Of a DNA stretch of 32,164 nucleotides, positions 23,554-30,862 are shown piece after piece (within the stretch, counting starts at the first letter, position 1; the number at the start of each line of letters is the position of its first letter). Origin of the DNA: DATKPC01 sp035524275 (GTDB lineage: Bacteria; Pseudomonadota; Gammaproteobacteria; Burkholderiales; Burkholderiaceae_F). The notes beneath the pieces are model-generated. The model was not told where the DNA came from, made no database searches, and saw only the letters and a program-made list of their open reading frames with translations. The position numbers and the translations under genes are program-made. The stretch is taken from NCBI GenBank assembly GCA_035524275.1, contig DATKPC010000072.1, forward strand, positions 1 through 32,164. The letters are read 5' to 3'.

Positions 23554-24399
23554 ATGACGCCGGCGGCGATCGAATCGGCCTTCCGCGCCGCGTGCGAACT
23601 CGACGTCGTGGCACTCAAGCCGGGCAACGTGCGCGACGGTGCGCCGTTCGACGACATGGTGGCCGACGACTTTCGGCGCAGCGCGGCGGCCTGCGCCCCG
23701 GTCCTCGCGCGTGCCGGGGCGCCGGGCCGGTCGATCGGGGAAACGATCCTCGACGCGGTAACGGCTTCGCGGCGGGTGGTGCAGTGCAATACCAATCTGG
23801 GCATCGTGCTGCTGGCCGCGCCGCTGTGTTGCGCGGCGGCACGGTACGGGGACCTTCGGCGCGGCGTTGCGGCCGTCCTGGATGCGCTGACGCAGGCCGA
23901 TGCACGCGATGCCTTCGCCGCGATCCGCCTCGCGAACCCGGGTGGTCTCGGGCGCCGGCCGCGGCATGACGTGGCCTCGGCGCCGACGGTGACGCTGCGC
24001 GAAGCGATGTGCGAGGCGGCCGCGGACGACCTCGTGGCGAGGCAGTATTGCGCGTCGTACCAGGACGTCTTCGCGCGCGGATTGCCCGCGTGGCATCGCG
24101 CCGTAGCCTCTTTGGGCGACGAGCGGTGGGCCACGACGTTCGTCTATATGCAATTCGCTTCCGATTTTCCGGATTCGCATGTCGCGCGCCGGCGGGGCGG
24201 CGACGCCGCACGCGAGGTGAGGGAACAGGCGCGCACGCTCAGTGTGCATGACCAAGAAGACCCGACGCGCCTTCCCGAACGGGTCGACGCGCTGCTGGCC
24301 TGGGACGCGCAGTTGCGCCGGGCGGGACGCAATCCGGGCACGAGCGCGGACCTTACGGTCGCCACCATTCTTGCTGCGAAACTGACGCCGACGGTGTAA
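23554..24399 (+). CDS. CitG-like triphosphoribosyl-dephospho-CoA synthase family protein
   Basis: A 281-residue protein. CitG/MdcB signatures are visible: ALKPGNVRDG, VVQCNTNLGIVLLAAPLC, LANPGGLGRRPRHDV and a C-terminal RNPGTSADLTVATILAAKL. CitG makes the prosthetic-group precursor of citrate lyase from ATP and dephospho-CoA by ribosyl transfer. No citrate or malonate lyase genes are nearby, and homologues recur in methylotroph H4MPT clusters, so a ribosyl- or nucleotide-transfer step in C1-carrier synthesis is likely but unproven. It is 25 bp after the RimK-like gene. Confidence 0.84.
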   Translation: MTPAAIESAFRAACELDVVALKPGNVRDGAPFDDMVADDFRRSAAACAPVLARAGAPGRSIGETILDAVTASRRVVQCNTNLGIVLLAAPLCCAAARYGDLRRGVAAVLDALTQADARDAFAAIRLANPGGLGRRPRHDVASAPTVTLREAMCEAAADDLVARQYCASYQDVFARGLPAWHRAVASLGDERWATTFVYMQFASDFPDSHVARRRGGDAAREVREQARTLSVHDQEDPTRLPERVDALLAWDAQLRRAGRNPGTSADLTVATILAAKLTPTV

Positions 24400-24529
24400 A
24401 GTCGCGGGACCGCAGGCATCCGCCCGGTACATAACCAGAAGAAGACATCCCCAGGGGAGACCTTTTCTCAGTTCGCTGGGCTCTGGTCTTTCCTTTCCCA
24501 GTAACGAAGAAATCACGAAGGAGAAATCC
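24400..24529 (+). promoter_or_regulatory. fae upstream leader with candidate promoter and stem-loop
   Basis: TTGCTG (24371-24376) and TGTAAA (24395-24400), 18 nt apart, overlap the end of the CitG-like gene and could drive fae separately. GGGGAGACC (24454-24462) can pair with GGTCTTTCC (24485-24493) over nine pairs including two G-U, and CCCAG (24450-24454 area) with CTGGG (24476-24480) is a competing pairing. AAGGAG (24518-24523) is the fae ribosome-binding site. Confidence 0.35.
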
Positions 24530-25039
24530 GTGGCGAAAATCACGAAGGTCTGTGTCGGCGAATCGCTGGTTGGAGACGGCAACGAGATTGCGCACATCGA
24601 CCTGATCGTCGGACCTCGCGGCAGCGCGGCCGAGTCGGCCTTTGCGAACGCGCTGACGAACAACAAGGACGGCTTCACGGCGCTCCTCGCGGTGATCGCG
24701 CCGAACCTGCCCTGCAAGCCGAACACGGTGATGTTCAACAAGGTCACGATCAAGGGCGCGAAGCAGGCGGTCCAGATGTTCGGGCCCGCGCAGGCCGCCG
24801 TGGCGCGCGCCGTCGCCGACAGCGTCCAGTCCGGCGTGATCCCGGTCGACGAGGCCGATGACCTGTTCGTCTCGGTGGGCGTGTTCATCCACTGGCAGGC
24901 CGCCGACGACAACAAGATCTTCGACTTCAACTACCGCGCGACGAAGGAAGCGCTCGAGCGCGCCGTCAACGGCACGCCGCGCGCTGCCGAAGTGCTGGCG
25001 AAGAAGGACAGCGTCAAGCATCCGTTCTCGCCGAAGTAA
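24530..25039 (+). CDS. fae: Formaldehyde-activating enzyme Fae
   Basis: A 169-residue protein starting at GTG, with AAGGAG 6 nt before it. Fae condenses formaldehyde with H4MPT to methylene-H4MPT and is among the most abundant proteins of methylotrophs. The N-terminus KVCVGESLVGDGNEIAHIDL holds His22, equivalent to the proposed catalytic His. LLAVIAPNLPCKPNTVMFNKVTIKGAKQ and VPVDEADDLFVSVGVFIHWQAADD-type segments (here IPVDEADDLFVSVGVF) are highly conserved, and the tail ends VKHPFSPK. It is the last gene of the plus-strand H4MPT run and is followed by a strong hairpin. Confidence 0.97.
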   Translation: MAKITKVCVGESLVGDGNEIAHIDLIVGPRGSAAESAFANALTNNKDGFTALLAVIAPNLPCKPNTVMFNKVTIKGAKQAVQMFGPAQAAVARAVADSVQSGVIPVDEADDLFVSVGVFIHWQAADDNKIFDFNYRATKEALERAVNGTPRAAEVLAKKDSVKHPFSPK

Positions 25040-25067
25040 CGCGAACGTCGCCGCCGCGGCGGCGATG

Positions 25068-25102
25068 CGACAAAGGGGGCCTCGCGGCCCCCTTTGTCGT
25101 TT
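25068..25102 (+). terminator. Terminator after fae
   Basis: A perfect 14-bp stem (25068-25081 paired with 25086-25099) with a TCGC loop is followed by only three T residues. It lies 28 bp after the fae stop and 30 bp before the end of the convergent HisA-like gene, so it may serve both. Confidence 0.82.
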
Positions 25103-25129
25103 CCGGCGCGGACCGCTTTTCGGCGTGGG

Positions 25130-25924
25130 TCAATGGCGCCGCGCCGGCGGCGCCGCGTCGCGCCGGGCAGGCTGATCGATCGTCGCAAGTTCCGCGGCGC
25201 CGACGCGGCGTTCGTGGAGGCATGTGGCGACGAGCGCGCCGGCACAACCGGCGTCGCGCGCCGCCCGCAGGTCGGCGACGTCTCGCACGCCGCCGGACGC
25301 AAAGACTTCGGCCGACGGCGACAGCGCACGGATTCGCGCCGCGAGGTCGAGGTCCGGCCCGGCGCCGGCGCCGACGCGGCGCAGGGACATTGCGATGACG
25401 CGCCGCGGCCATCGAGGCGCCGCATCGAGAATCGAGCGCGGCCCGAGGAACTGGTCGTCGCGAACGTCGATCGAGAGCACCGGCTCGTGGGGGCCGCCCG
25501 ACGCGGCTCGTGCGAGGACGGCGTCGGCGCTGCGGCGGGCCAGCGTTTCGGAGCCGATCACCGGCGTTCCGTGCCGGCGCGCCGCGGCATAATCGGCGGC
25601 AGTCCGGATTCCGGCGTCGAGCCAGACGTCGAGCGGTGCGAAAGCCTCGCGGATGGCGTCGACGAGGGCGAATTGCGGTGCGCGATGCTCGATCGCATCC
25701 AGGTCCGCGACGTAGAGCGCGCGGAACGGGTGCAACGCGAGCAGGCCGCGGACGACATCGAGCGGACTCGCCGTGGCCGCGAGCGGCGACACGAGCGGGC
25801 GATAAGCCGCGCGCTCGCCGCGGCGGGCGTGTACGACCAGTCCGTCCCGGATGTCGAGCACCGGCACGACAAGGAACCCGAGCGGGAACGGGAAAGGCGG
25901 CGGAGGGCCGGCTTGCGAATCCAT
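25130..25924 (-). CDS. HisA/HisF-like TIM-barrel protein of the H4MPT cluster
   Basis: A 264-residue protein from ATG 25924 (ATG 25936 is also in frame). VVPVLDIRDGLVVHARRG, LYVADLDAIEHRAPQ, VWLDAGIRTAADY, PVIGSETLA, VLSIDVRDDQFLG and VFASGGVRDVADL are the beta-strand ends of a HisA-type barrel, with Asp residues at the two HisA catalytic positions. No other his gene is present. HisA-like proteins recur in methylotroph H4MPT clusters, so a related sugar isomerisation or lyase step in C1-carrier synthesis is more likely than histidine biosynthesis. The N-terminal MDSQAGPPPPFPFPL extension is unusual. Its start overlaps the divergent ATP-grasp gene by 12 bp. Confidence 0.82.
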   Translation of the reverse strand: MDSQAGPPPPFPFPLGFLVVPVLDIRDGLVVHARRGERAAYRPLVSPLAATASPLDVVRGLLALHPFRALYVADLDAIEHRAPQFALVDAIREAFAPLDVWLDAGIRTAADYAAARRHGTPVIGSETLARRSADAVLARAASGGPHEPVLSIDVRDDQFLGPRSILDAAPRWPRRVIAMSLRRVGAGAGPDLDLAARIRALSPSAEVFASGGVRDVADLRAARDAGCAGALVATCLHERRVGAAELATIDQPARRDAAPPARRH

Positions 25925-26986
25925 CTTTACGAGCATGTCACCGGCGGCGGCATGGCGGGGGAAGCCTTGCCCGCCGGCCTGTGCCGCGAGGCCTTGCTGA
26001 TGCGCGACGCGCTGGTTTCCGACCTGCTCGCCATCGAGGACCTTGAACTGAGTGTCGCGGTCGATGAACGCTGTCCGCCCCCGGCCGCGAACGCCGCGGA
26101 TGCCGCGGATGCCGCGGATGCCTCGTCGCGCCTCCACGTCCGGATGGTAGCCGGAGTCGGCGCGGTTCCCGGTGGCGAGGCGCTCGCGCGCGACGTGGCC
26201 TGGGCGCAGGCCGCATGGATCGTCGCGCCGGAAACGGCTGCGGCCCTCGAGCGCGCCTCCGCGGCGGTGCTTGCGGCCGGTCGCCGGCTGATCGGCTCGC
26301 AGCCGACGGCGGTTCGCGTCGCGGCGAGCAAGGCGGCGACGTTTCGCTGTCTTGCCGCGGCGGGCGTGGCGACGGTGCCGACGTATGCCGTGGGGCCGAC
26401 GGCCGATATGCTGCCCGACCCGCTCAACGACGCGCTGAGATCCGCGGCGGCGCGGCGCTGGGTCGTGAAGCCGGACGATGGCGCCGGCTGCGAGGACACC
26501 TGGGTCGTCGACGGTCGCGCTGCGCTTCTCGAACGACTGCCCCGCGTCGGGCCCGGCCACGTCGTGCAGCCGTGGATCGACGGCGATGCGCGCAGCCTCT
26601 CGGTGGCGATCATCGGCGGGCGCGTCGAACTGCTCAGCGTCAATCGGCAGCACGTCCGCGTGCGCGGCGGCGCCGTGGCGCTGGATGCGATCGACGTGAA
26701 TGCCGTCCCGCGCGACCCGCGCTACCTGGATCTCGCCGAGCGCGTCGCGACGGCGATCCCGGGGCTGGCAGGCTACTTCGGGATCGACGTCGTCGAATCC
26801 GCGACGGGACCCGTCGTGATCGAAGTCAATCCGCGGCTGACGACGTCCTATGCCGGGCTGCGCGCGGCACGGTCGATGAACGTCGCGGCGCGCCTGCTGC
26901 AGCCTGGCGCCGGCGCACCGCGGGACGCCGTGGAGCGGACGGTGCGTCTGCAACTGGGGTCCGCGGCCATCGCGGAGGCCGGATGA
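25913..26986 (+). CDS. ATP-grasp ligase, MfnD (tyramine-glutamate ligase)-like
   Basis: A 357-residue protein with a TTG start at 25913, supported by GGAGGG (25902-25907) 5-6 nt before it and by the family N-terminus LRIHLYEHVTGGGMAGE. ATP-grasp motifs are WVVKPDDGAGCEDTWVV, HVVQPWIDGDARSLSVAIIGG and the catalytic VVIEVNPRLTTSYAGLRAA. Archaeal MfnD joins glutamate to tyramine in methanofuran; bacterial methylofuran has a long polyglutamate chain, so glutamate ligation fits. An Asp/Ala run (about 60-70) comes from a 9-bp tandem repeat. It overlaps the next gene by 4 bp (ATGA). Confidence 0.87.
   Translation: MRIHLYEHVTGGGMAGEALPAGLCREALLMRDALVSDLLAIEDLELSVAVDERCPPPAANAADAADAADASSRLHVRMVAGVGAVPGGEALARDVAWAQAAWIVAPETAAALERASAAVLAAGRRLIGSQPTAVRVAASKAATFRCLAAAGVATVPTYAVGPTADMLPDPLNDALRSAAARRWVVKPDDGAGCEDTWVVDGRAALLERLPRVGPGHVVQPWIDGDARSLSVAIIGGRVELLSVNRQHVRVRGGAVALDAIDVNAVPRDPRYLDLAERVATAIPGLAGYFGIDVVESATGPVVIEVNPRLTTSYAGLRAARSMNVAARLLQPGAGAPRDAVERTVRLQLGSAAIAEAG
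26093..26119 (+). repeat. Three 9-bp tandem repeats inside the MfnD-like gene
   Basis: GCCGCGGAT occurs three times in a row (26093-26119) in frame, giving an Ala-Ala-Asp repeat in a surface loop before the DASSRLHVRMV strand. Copy-number change would keep the frame. Confidence 0.9.
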
Positions 26987-28176
26987 CCGCCGAAGGCGAC
27001 GCGCCGGCGTCGCGACAGGTCGGGGCGCCGGAGCCAGGCTCGGATCCAGGCTCGGATCCAGGCTCGGATCCAGGCACGGCGGCAGCCGCCGCGGCGGCGA
27101 ACTGGGTCGGCTGGGATGTCGGCGGCGCGCACCTGAAGGTCGCGTTGCTCGATGCCGGCGGGACCTGCGTCGTCGCGCACCAGGAGCCCTGTGCATTGTG
27201 GCGAGGCCTCGACGAACTCGATCGCGCGATCGATCGCATCGCCGCCGTCCTCGCGCATTCCGCGCGCGATGCGGCGGGCTGGTCGCGATATCGGCATGCC
27301 GCCACGATGACCGGGGAACTCGCCGACGCCTTCGCGAACCGTCGCCAGGGGGTCGCGGCGATCGCCGCCCGCCTTGCATCGTGCCTTGCGGATCCCGGCA
27401 TCCTGTTTTACGCGGGGCGCGCCGGCTTCCGCGGCATGAACGCGGTCGAGCGGCTCGCGGGCGACATCGCGTCGGCGAACTGGCATGCGACGGCCGCGTG
27501 GGCGGCGTCGCAACGGCACTGCGGAACGCTGATCGACGTCGGATCGACGACGACCGATGTCGTCCCGCTTCACGGCGGCGCCGTCGCCGCGGTCGCGCGC
27601 GACGACGCCGCGCGGCTCGAAGCCGGCGAACTCGTCTACACCGGGATTGCGCGTACGCCGGTCATGGCGCTTGCCCGATCGGCACCCGTCGGCGGGCGAT
27701 GGATTCCGCTGATGGCCGAACATTTCGCCACGGCGGCCGACATCTACCGCATGACCGGGGAACTCGACGAGCGCCACGACCAGCACCCGGCGGCCGACAA
27801 CGGCCCGAAGACCGTCGAGGCGAGCGCCCGGCGACTGGCGCGGATGGTGGGACACGACGTCGAGTCGCTGCCGCCGGAGGCATGGCATGGGCTTGCGCGC
27901 GCGCTGCGCGAGATGCAGGTCGCACGCATCGTTCGGGCCGTCGAGCAGGTCGAGTCGCGCCGGTCGTCGCCCGGCGTCGGCCCGATCGTCGCGGCCGGCT
28001 GCGGCGCCTTCGTCGCGGCGGAAATCGCGCGGCGCCTGCGGCGCGATTGCGTCGAGTTCGCGAACCTCGTTCCGGTCGCCGGTGTCGAGAGCCGGGCGGT
28101 CGCGCAATGCGCGCCGGCGATCGCGACCGCGCTGCTGGCGCGCTCCGGCGCGGCGACGGTTTCCCTCACCGGGTGA
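26983..28176 (+). CDS. H4MPT-linked C1-transfer pathway protein, MfnF/hydantoinase A-like
   Basis: A 397-residue protein of the ASKHA/hydantoinase-A-like group found with H4MPT genes. GGAGG (26974-26978) precedes ATG 26983. NWVGWDVGGAHLKVALLD is the phosphate-1 motif, CGTLIDVGSTTTDVVPL the phosphate-2 motif and VAAGCGAFVAAEIARRL the C-terminal adenosine loop. Archaeal MfnF couples the furan pyrophosphate to the tyramine-glutamate unit of methanofuran. Residues about 18-32 are a GSDP repeat linker from a 12-bp tandem repeat, outside the conserved fold. It overlaps the ATP-grasp gene by 4 bp. Confidence 0.87.
   Translation: MTAEGDAPASRQVGAPEPGSDPGSDPGSDPGTAAAAAAANWVGWDVGGAHLKVALLDAGGTCVVAHQEPCALWRGLDELDRAIDRIAAVLAHSARDAAGWSRYRHAATMTGELADAFANRRQGVAAIAARLASCLADPGILFYAGRAGFRGMNAVERLAGDIASANWHATAAWAASQRHCGTLIDVGSTTTDVVPLHGGAVAAVARDDAARLEAGELVYTGIARTPVMALARSAPVGGRWIPLMAEHFATAADIYRMTGELDERHDQHPAADNGPKTVEASARRLARMVGHDVESLPPEAWHGLARALREMQVARIVRAVEQVESRRSSPGVGPIVAAGCGAFVAAEIARRLRRDCVEFANLVPVAGVESRAVAQCAPAIATALLARSGAATVSLTG
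27034..27075 (+). repeat. 3.5 perfect 12-bp tandem repeats in the MfnF-like gene
   Basis: CCAGGCTCGGAT is repeated exactly at 27034-27045, 27046-27057 and 27058-27069, with a partial fourth copy at 27070-27075. It encodes Gly-Ser-Asp-Pro units. Being a multiple of three, it can change length without frameshift. Confidence 0.95.
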
Positions 28177-28178
28177 CG

Positions 28179-28772
28179 ATGCGCGCCGTCCTGAAGCTCG
28201 GCGGCAGCCTTGCCGCTTCCGCGACGTTGCAGTCGTGGCTGCGGACGGCGCTCGCGTGCGGGCGGGGCCGGCTCGTCATCGTGCCCGGCGGCGGACCCTT
28301 CGCCGACGAGGTGCGGCGCCTTCAGCGGCGCATGCGACTTTCCGACGAGGTCTCGCATCGGATGGCGATCCTCGCGATGCAGCAGTTCGGGCTCGCGATC
28401 GAGAGCCTGGCACCGGGACTGGAAGGCGCGGATTCGCGCGCGGCGATCGAGCGCGTGCTCCGGCGGCGCCGTGTCGCGGTGTGGCTGCCGTCCCGCATGC
28501 TCGACCGCGCGTCCGACATCCGGCCCGGATGGGACGTGACGTCCGACAGTCTCGCGGCCTGGCTCGCCGAGCGCCTGCGCGCGCAACTGCTGGTCGTCGT
28601 CAAGTCGTGCCGTATCGACAGCGAAGATCCTCGGGAGCTGGCGCGGCGGCGGGTTGTCGACGAGGCGTTTCCGCGGGTGGTCGCGCGCTGCGGCGCGCGG
28701 GTCGCGATCGTCGGCAGGTCGTCGTGGCGTCGCCTGCCGTGCCTGCTCGATGCGACCTCGGGCCCCGCGTAG
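28179..28772 (+). CDS. Amino acid kinase-family protein, MfnE-like
   Basis: A 197-residue protein starting at ATG 28179, 2 bp after the previous stop; GTG 28173 is also in frame. AVLKLGGSLAAS and VIVPGGGPFADEVRRLQ are the ATP and substrate glycine loops of the amino acid kinase family. WDVTSDSLAAWLAERLRAQLLVVVKS is the typical middle. Archaeal MfnE phosphorylates the furan phosphate made by MfnB to the diphosphate used by MfnF. The neighbouring MfnF-like and MfnB genes support the same role for methylofuran. It converges with mfnB with 7 bp between stops. Confidence 0.84.
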   Translation: MRAVLKLGGSLAASATLQSWLRTALACGRGRLVIVPGGGPFADEVRRLQRRMRLSDEVSHRMAILAMQQFGLAIESLAPGLEGADSRAAIERVLRRRRVAVWLPSRMLDRASDIRPGWDVTSDSLAAWLAERLRAQLLVVVKSCRIDSEDPRELARRRVVDEAFPRVVARCGARVAIVGRSSWRRLPCLLDATSGPA

Positions 28773-28779
28773 CGCGCGG

Positions 28780-29481
28780 TCAGGCTGCGCGGCGCCGCCC
28801 GGCGCCAATCCGGGTTTCGATCCGTGCGACCGCGTCGAAGACGAGCGGCCGGTCGCGTCCGCGGCCGGCCGTCAGCGCGCCGCGGAACCCGAGGTAGTCC
28901 GGCCGCAGCGGAAGCAGCGGTTCGATATCGTCTTCGCGCAAGGATCCGGCGAGACCGAACAGGAGCCCGGCGCTGCGCGCGGCCAAGGCGAAGCGCGCCA
29001 GCTGCAGCGGCGACAGCTGGTCGCGCAGGCTGCCGCGCGCCTTGTCGGCCGTGTCCAGCATGACGCCGTGCCAGCCGCAGGCGCCGAACATCGGGACCCA
29101 TTCCGGCATCGGGCGGCGATCGGCGAGGATCACGGCGACCAGTCGGGCGGAAGGGAACGCACGCTGAAGCCGCAACGCGGTGGCCCGGGCATCCCGGTCC
29201 TGCACGGTGTCGAACATCCCGATCTTCACGAAATCGACGCCGGCGGCGATCGTTCGCGCGACGGCCGCGTGGAGCAGGTCGAAGTCGAATGGCACGTCGC
29301 CCACGGTCGCGCTGACCGGACGACGCCGCGCGACAGCGGCGACGATGGCGGCCAGCGTCGTCGCGTCGACGGCGCCGAGCGCGCCGGCCGCAGGCTCCTT
29401 GGCGTCGATGATGCCGGCGCCGGCCGACAGCGCCGTCCTCGCCTCGTCGGCCGAACGGACGCTCGCGAGCAGCGCGGTCAT
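28780..29481 (-). CDS. mfnB: (5-formylfuran-3-yl)methyl phosphate synthase (MfnB, UPF0264)
   Basis: A 233-residue TIM-barrel protein. LLASVRSADEARTALSAGAGIIDAKEPAAGALGA is the UPF0264 signature, with the Schiff-base or catalytic Lys in DAKEP. VSATVGDVPFD, GVDFVKIGMFD, LVAVILAD, WHGVMLDTADK and GLAGSLREDDI follow. The enzyme makes the furan ring phosphate from two glyceraldehyde-3-phosphate molecules in methanofuran synthesis. Its start overlaps the stop of the DUF447 gene by 4 bp, so it is coupled to it and to dmrB. Confidence 0.92.
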   Translation of the reverse strand: MTALLASVRSADEARTALSAGAGIIDAKEPAAGALGAVDATTLAAIVAAVARRRPVSATVGDVPFDFDLLHAAVARTIAAGVDFVKIGMFDTVQDRDARATALRLQRAFPSARLVAVILADRRPMPEWVPMFGACGWHGVMLDTADKARGSLRDQLSPLQLARFALAARSAGLLFGLAGSLREDDIEPLLPLRPDYLGFRGALTAGRGRDRPLVFDAVARIETRIGAGRRRAA

Positions 29482-30053
29482 TTCGCGGCGGCGGCGCCTG
29501 CGGCGCCGCGGTGCGTCGTGATGGCGTCCATCAGCCATCCCCAGGCCTCGCGCTCGGCCGGGCCCGCCGTCTTGTCGACGGCGATCGAGAGGTAGGCAAT
29601 TTCGGCGTCGATCTTCTGCGCCGGCAGCATCCGCAGGCGGCTCACGAGGATCGCGGCCTCGATGACGGCAGCCTGCGCGCGATTGAATCCGGGAAAAGGC
29701 GCGTGTGTCGCGGCATGGACGCGGCGCATCCGCAGGCGCGGGCGCACCGGATCGTCCACCGCCTCGACGAGTTCCAGTTCCTCGTGGCTCAGCGCACCGC
29801 GCAGGCGCACGCCCGGGATCCGGTCCGCGTCGCACAGCGGCCAGTCGCGGCGCCCGACGATGCAGCCGGCGAAGATGCGGACATCGTCGGTCGCGTTGAC
29901 GACCGCGAACGAGCTGTCGAGGATGGCGTCGAGCGTCGTCGACGGCCGGAACGGCGCGAGCACGACGAACTCGCCGTCGCGCTGTACGCCGAGCGGCGTC
30001 ACGTGCGCCTGCCCGGCACGCGTCCGCGTCGTGACGACGGTCTCGTGGATCAC
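29478..30053 (-). CDS. DUF447 family protein, probable flavin-binding fold
   Basis: A 191-residue protein from GTG 30053, which overlaps the dmrB stop by 4 bp; the longer frame to 30320 is not homologous. VIHETVVTTRTRAGQAHVTPLGVQRDGEFVVLAPFRPSTTLD is the DUF447 start, with a split-barrel flavoprotein-like pattern, and ALSHEELELVEAVDD and FPGFNRAQAAVIEAAILVSRL follow. The family recurs in archaea and in methylotroph H4MPT clusters, but its reaction is not known to me. Its place between dmrB and mfnB suggests a step in carrier synthesis or reduction. Confidence 0.86.
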   Translation of the reverse strand: MIHETVVTTRTRAGQAHVTPLGVQRDGEFVVLAPFRPSTTLDAILDSSFAVVNATDDVRIFAGCIVGRRDWPLCDADRIPGVRLRGALSHEELELVEAVDDPVRPRLRMRRVHAATHAPFPGFNRAQAAVIEAAILVSRLRMLPAQKIDAEIAYLSIAVDKTAGPAEREAWGWLMDAITTHRGAAGAAAAK

Positions 30054-30655
30054 GTGCCAGCGCCCAGTTCCCGCAGCCTGCGGTCCATGGCCCGCTGCAG
30101 GCCTTCGACGCTGGTGACGACCGTCGTGTATTCGAACTGCGCGAGACGCTCGGTGTTGTGCAGGTCGACGCGGCGCGGGTACAGCGTCACCCAGTCGCCC
30201 GGCGCGCGCGTCGTCACGGTCGGCTCCGCGTCGCACGCGAAGACGATGCTCGGGATGCGACACTTCCCGGCCTGCGCGAACATGTTCGTCGCGAGCGAAT
30301 CCGAGATCCCGGCCACGCACTTGGCCACCGTGTTCGACGTCGCCGGCGCGATGACGAGCGTGTGGTACTGCCCGTCGTAGAGCTGGCCCACCGGAACCGA
30401 CGAGGCGGTGTTGTCGCGCAGCACCCGAAACTCCTTGCGCAACTGTTCGACCGGCAGCCCGTACATTTGAAGCACTTCTTCGGCGGCGGCCGTGAGGAAG
30501 ATGTCGACCGGGCCGGCATCGGCATCGGCGTCGGGCACCGACGGATCGCGGCGCGCGCGATGCCAGGATCGCGCGATCTGCAGCGATTCATCGAGGAAAT
30601 GTCCGGATCCCGTGATCGCCCAGGCGAGCCGGGTTTCCTTCCGTTCTGTCGCCAT
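30050..30655 (-). CDS. dmrB: Dihydromethanopterin reductase DmrB (archaeal-type flavoprotein)
   Basis: A 201-residue protein of the flavoprotein/AfpA group: LAWAITGSGHFLDESL, VDIFLTAAAEEVLQMYGL, YHTLVIAPATSNTVAKCVAGISDSLATNMFAQAGK and VFACDAEPT. DmrB proteins of betaproteobacteria reduce dihydromethanopterin to H4MPT with bound FMN, the last step of H4MPT synthesis. An Asp/Ala run (PDADADAG) sits in a loop. It heads the minus-strand unit dmrB-DUF447-mfnB, with stop/start overlaps at both junctions. Confidence 0.9.
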   Translation of the reverse strand: MATERKETRLAWAITGSGHFLDESLQIARSWHRARRDPSVPDADADAGPVDIFLTAAAEEVLQMYGLPVEQLRKEFRVLRDNTASSVPVGQLYDGQYHTLVIAPATSNTVAKCVAGISDSLATNMFAQAGKCRIPSIVFACDAEPTVTTRAPGDWVTLYPRRVDLHNTERLAQFEYTTVVTSVEGLQRAMDRRLRELGAGT

Positions 30656-30862
30656 GACGTCGTTTCGGAATCACCGACGGATCTCGCGCCGGGCTTCGGG
30701 TAAACGCGGAATATTAGCGTGTCGAGCCCTCGCCGCGACCGCGAACGGTTCTCGTTACCCGATCGGGGCGTTTGGCCGGTGACTTCGGTCTTTATCGGGA
30801 CATTCCGGGTGATAACGCGTCCCTACGATCGTTCCTCGAAAGGCTTTGCGCAGGAGTCCCGG

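Noticed and set aside
26092..27075. CRISPR-like array
   Set aside because: The repeats are short in-frame coding tandem repeats without spacers; no cas genes are present.
30789..30815. Flagellar sigma-28-like promoter before the chemoreceptor gene
   Set aside because: GGTGATAA resembles the -10 box, but no TAAA-type -35 lies at the required spacing.
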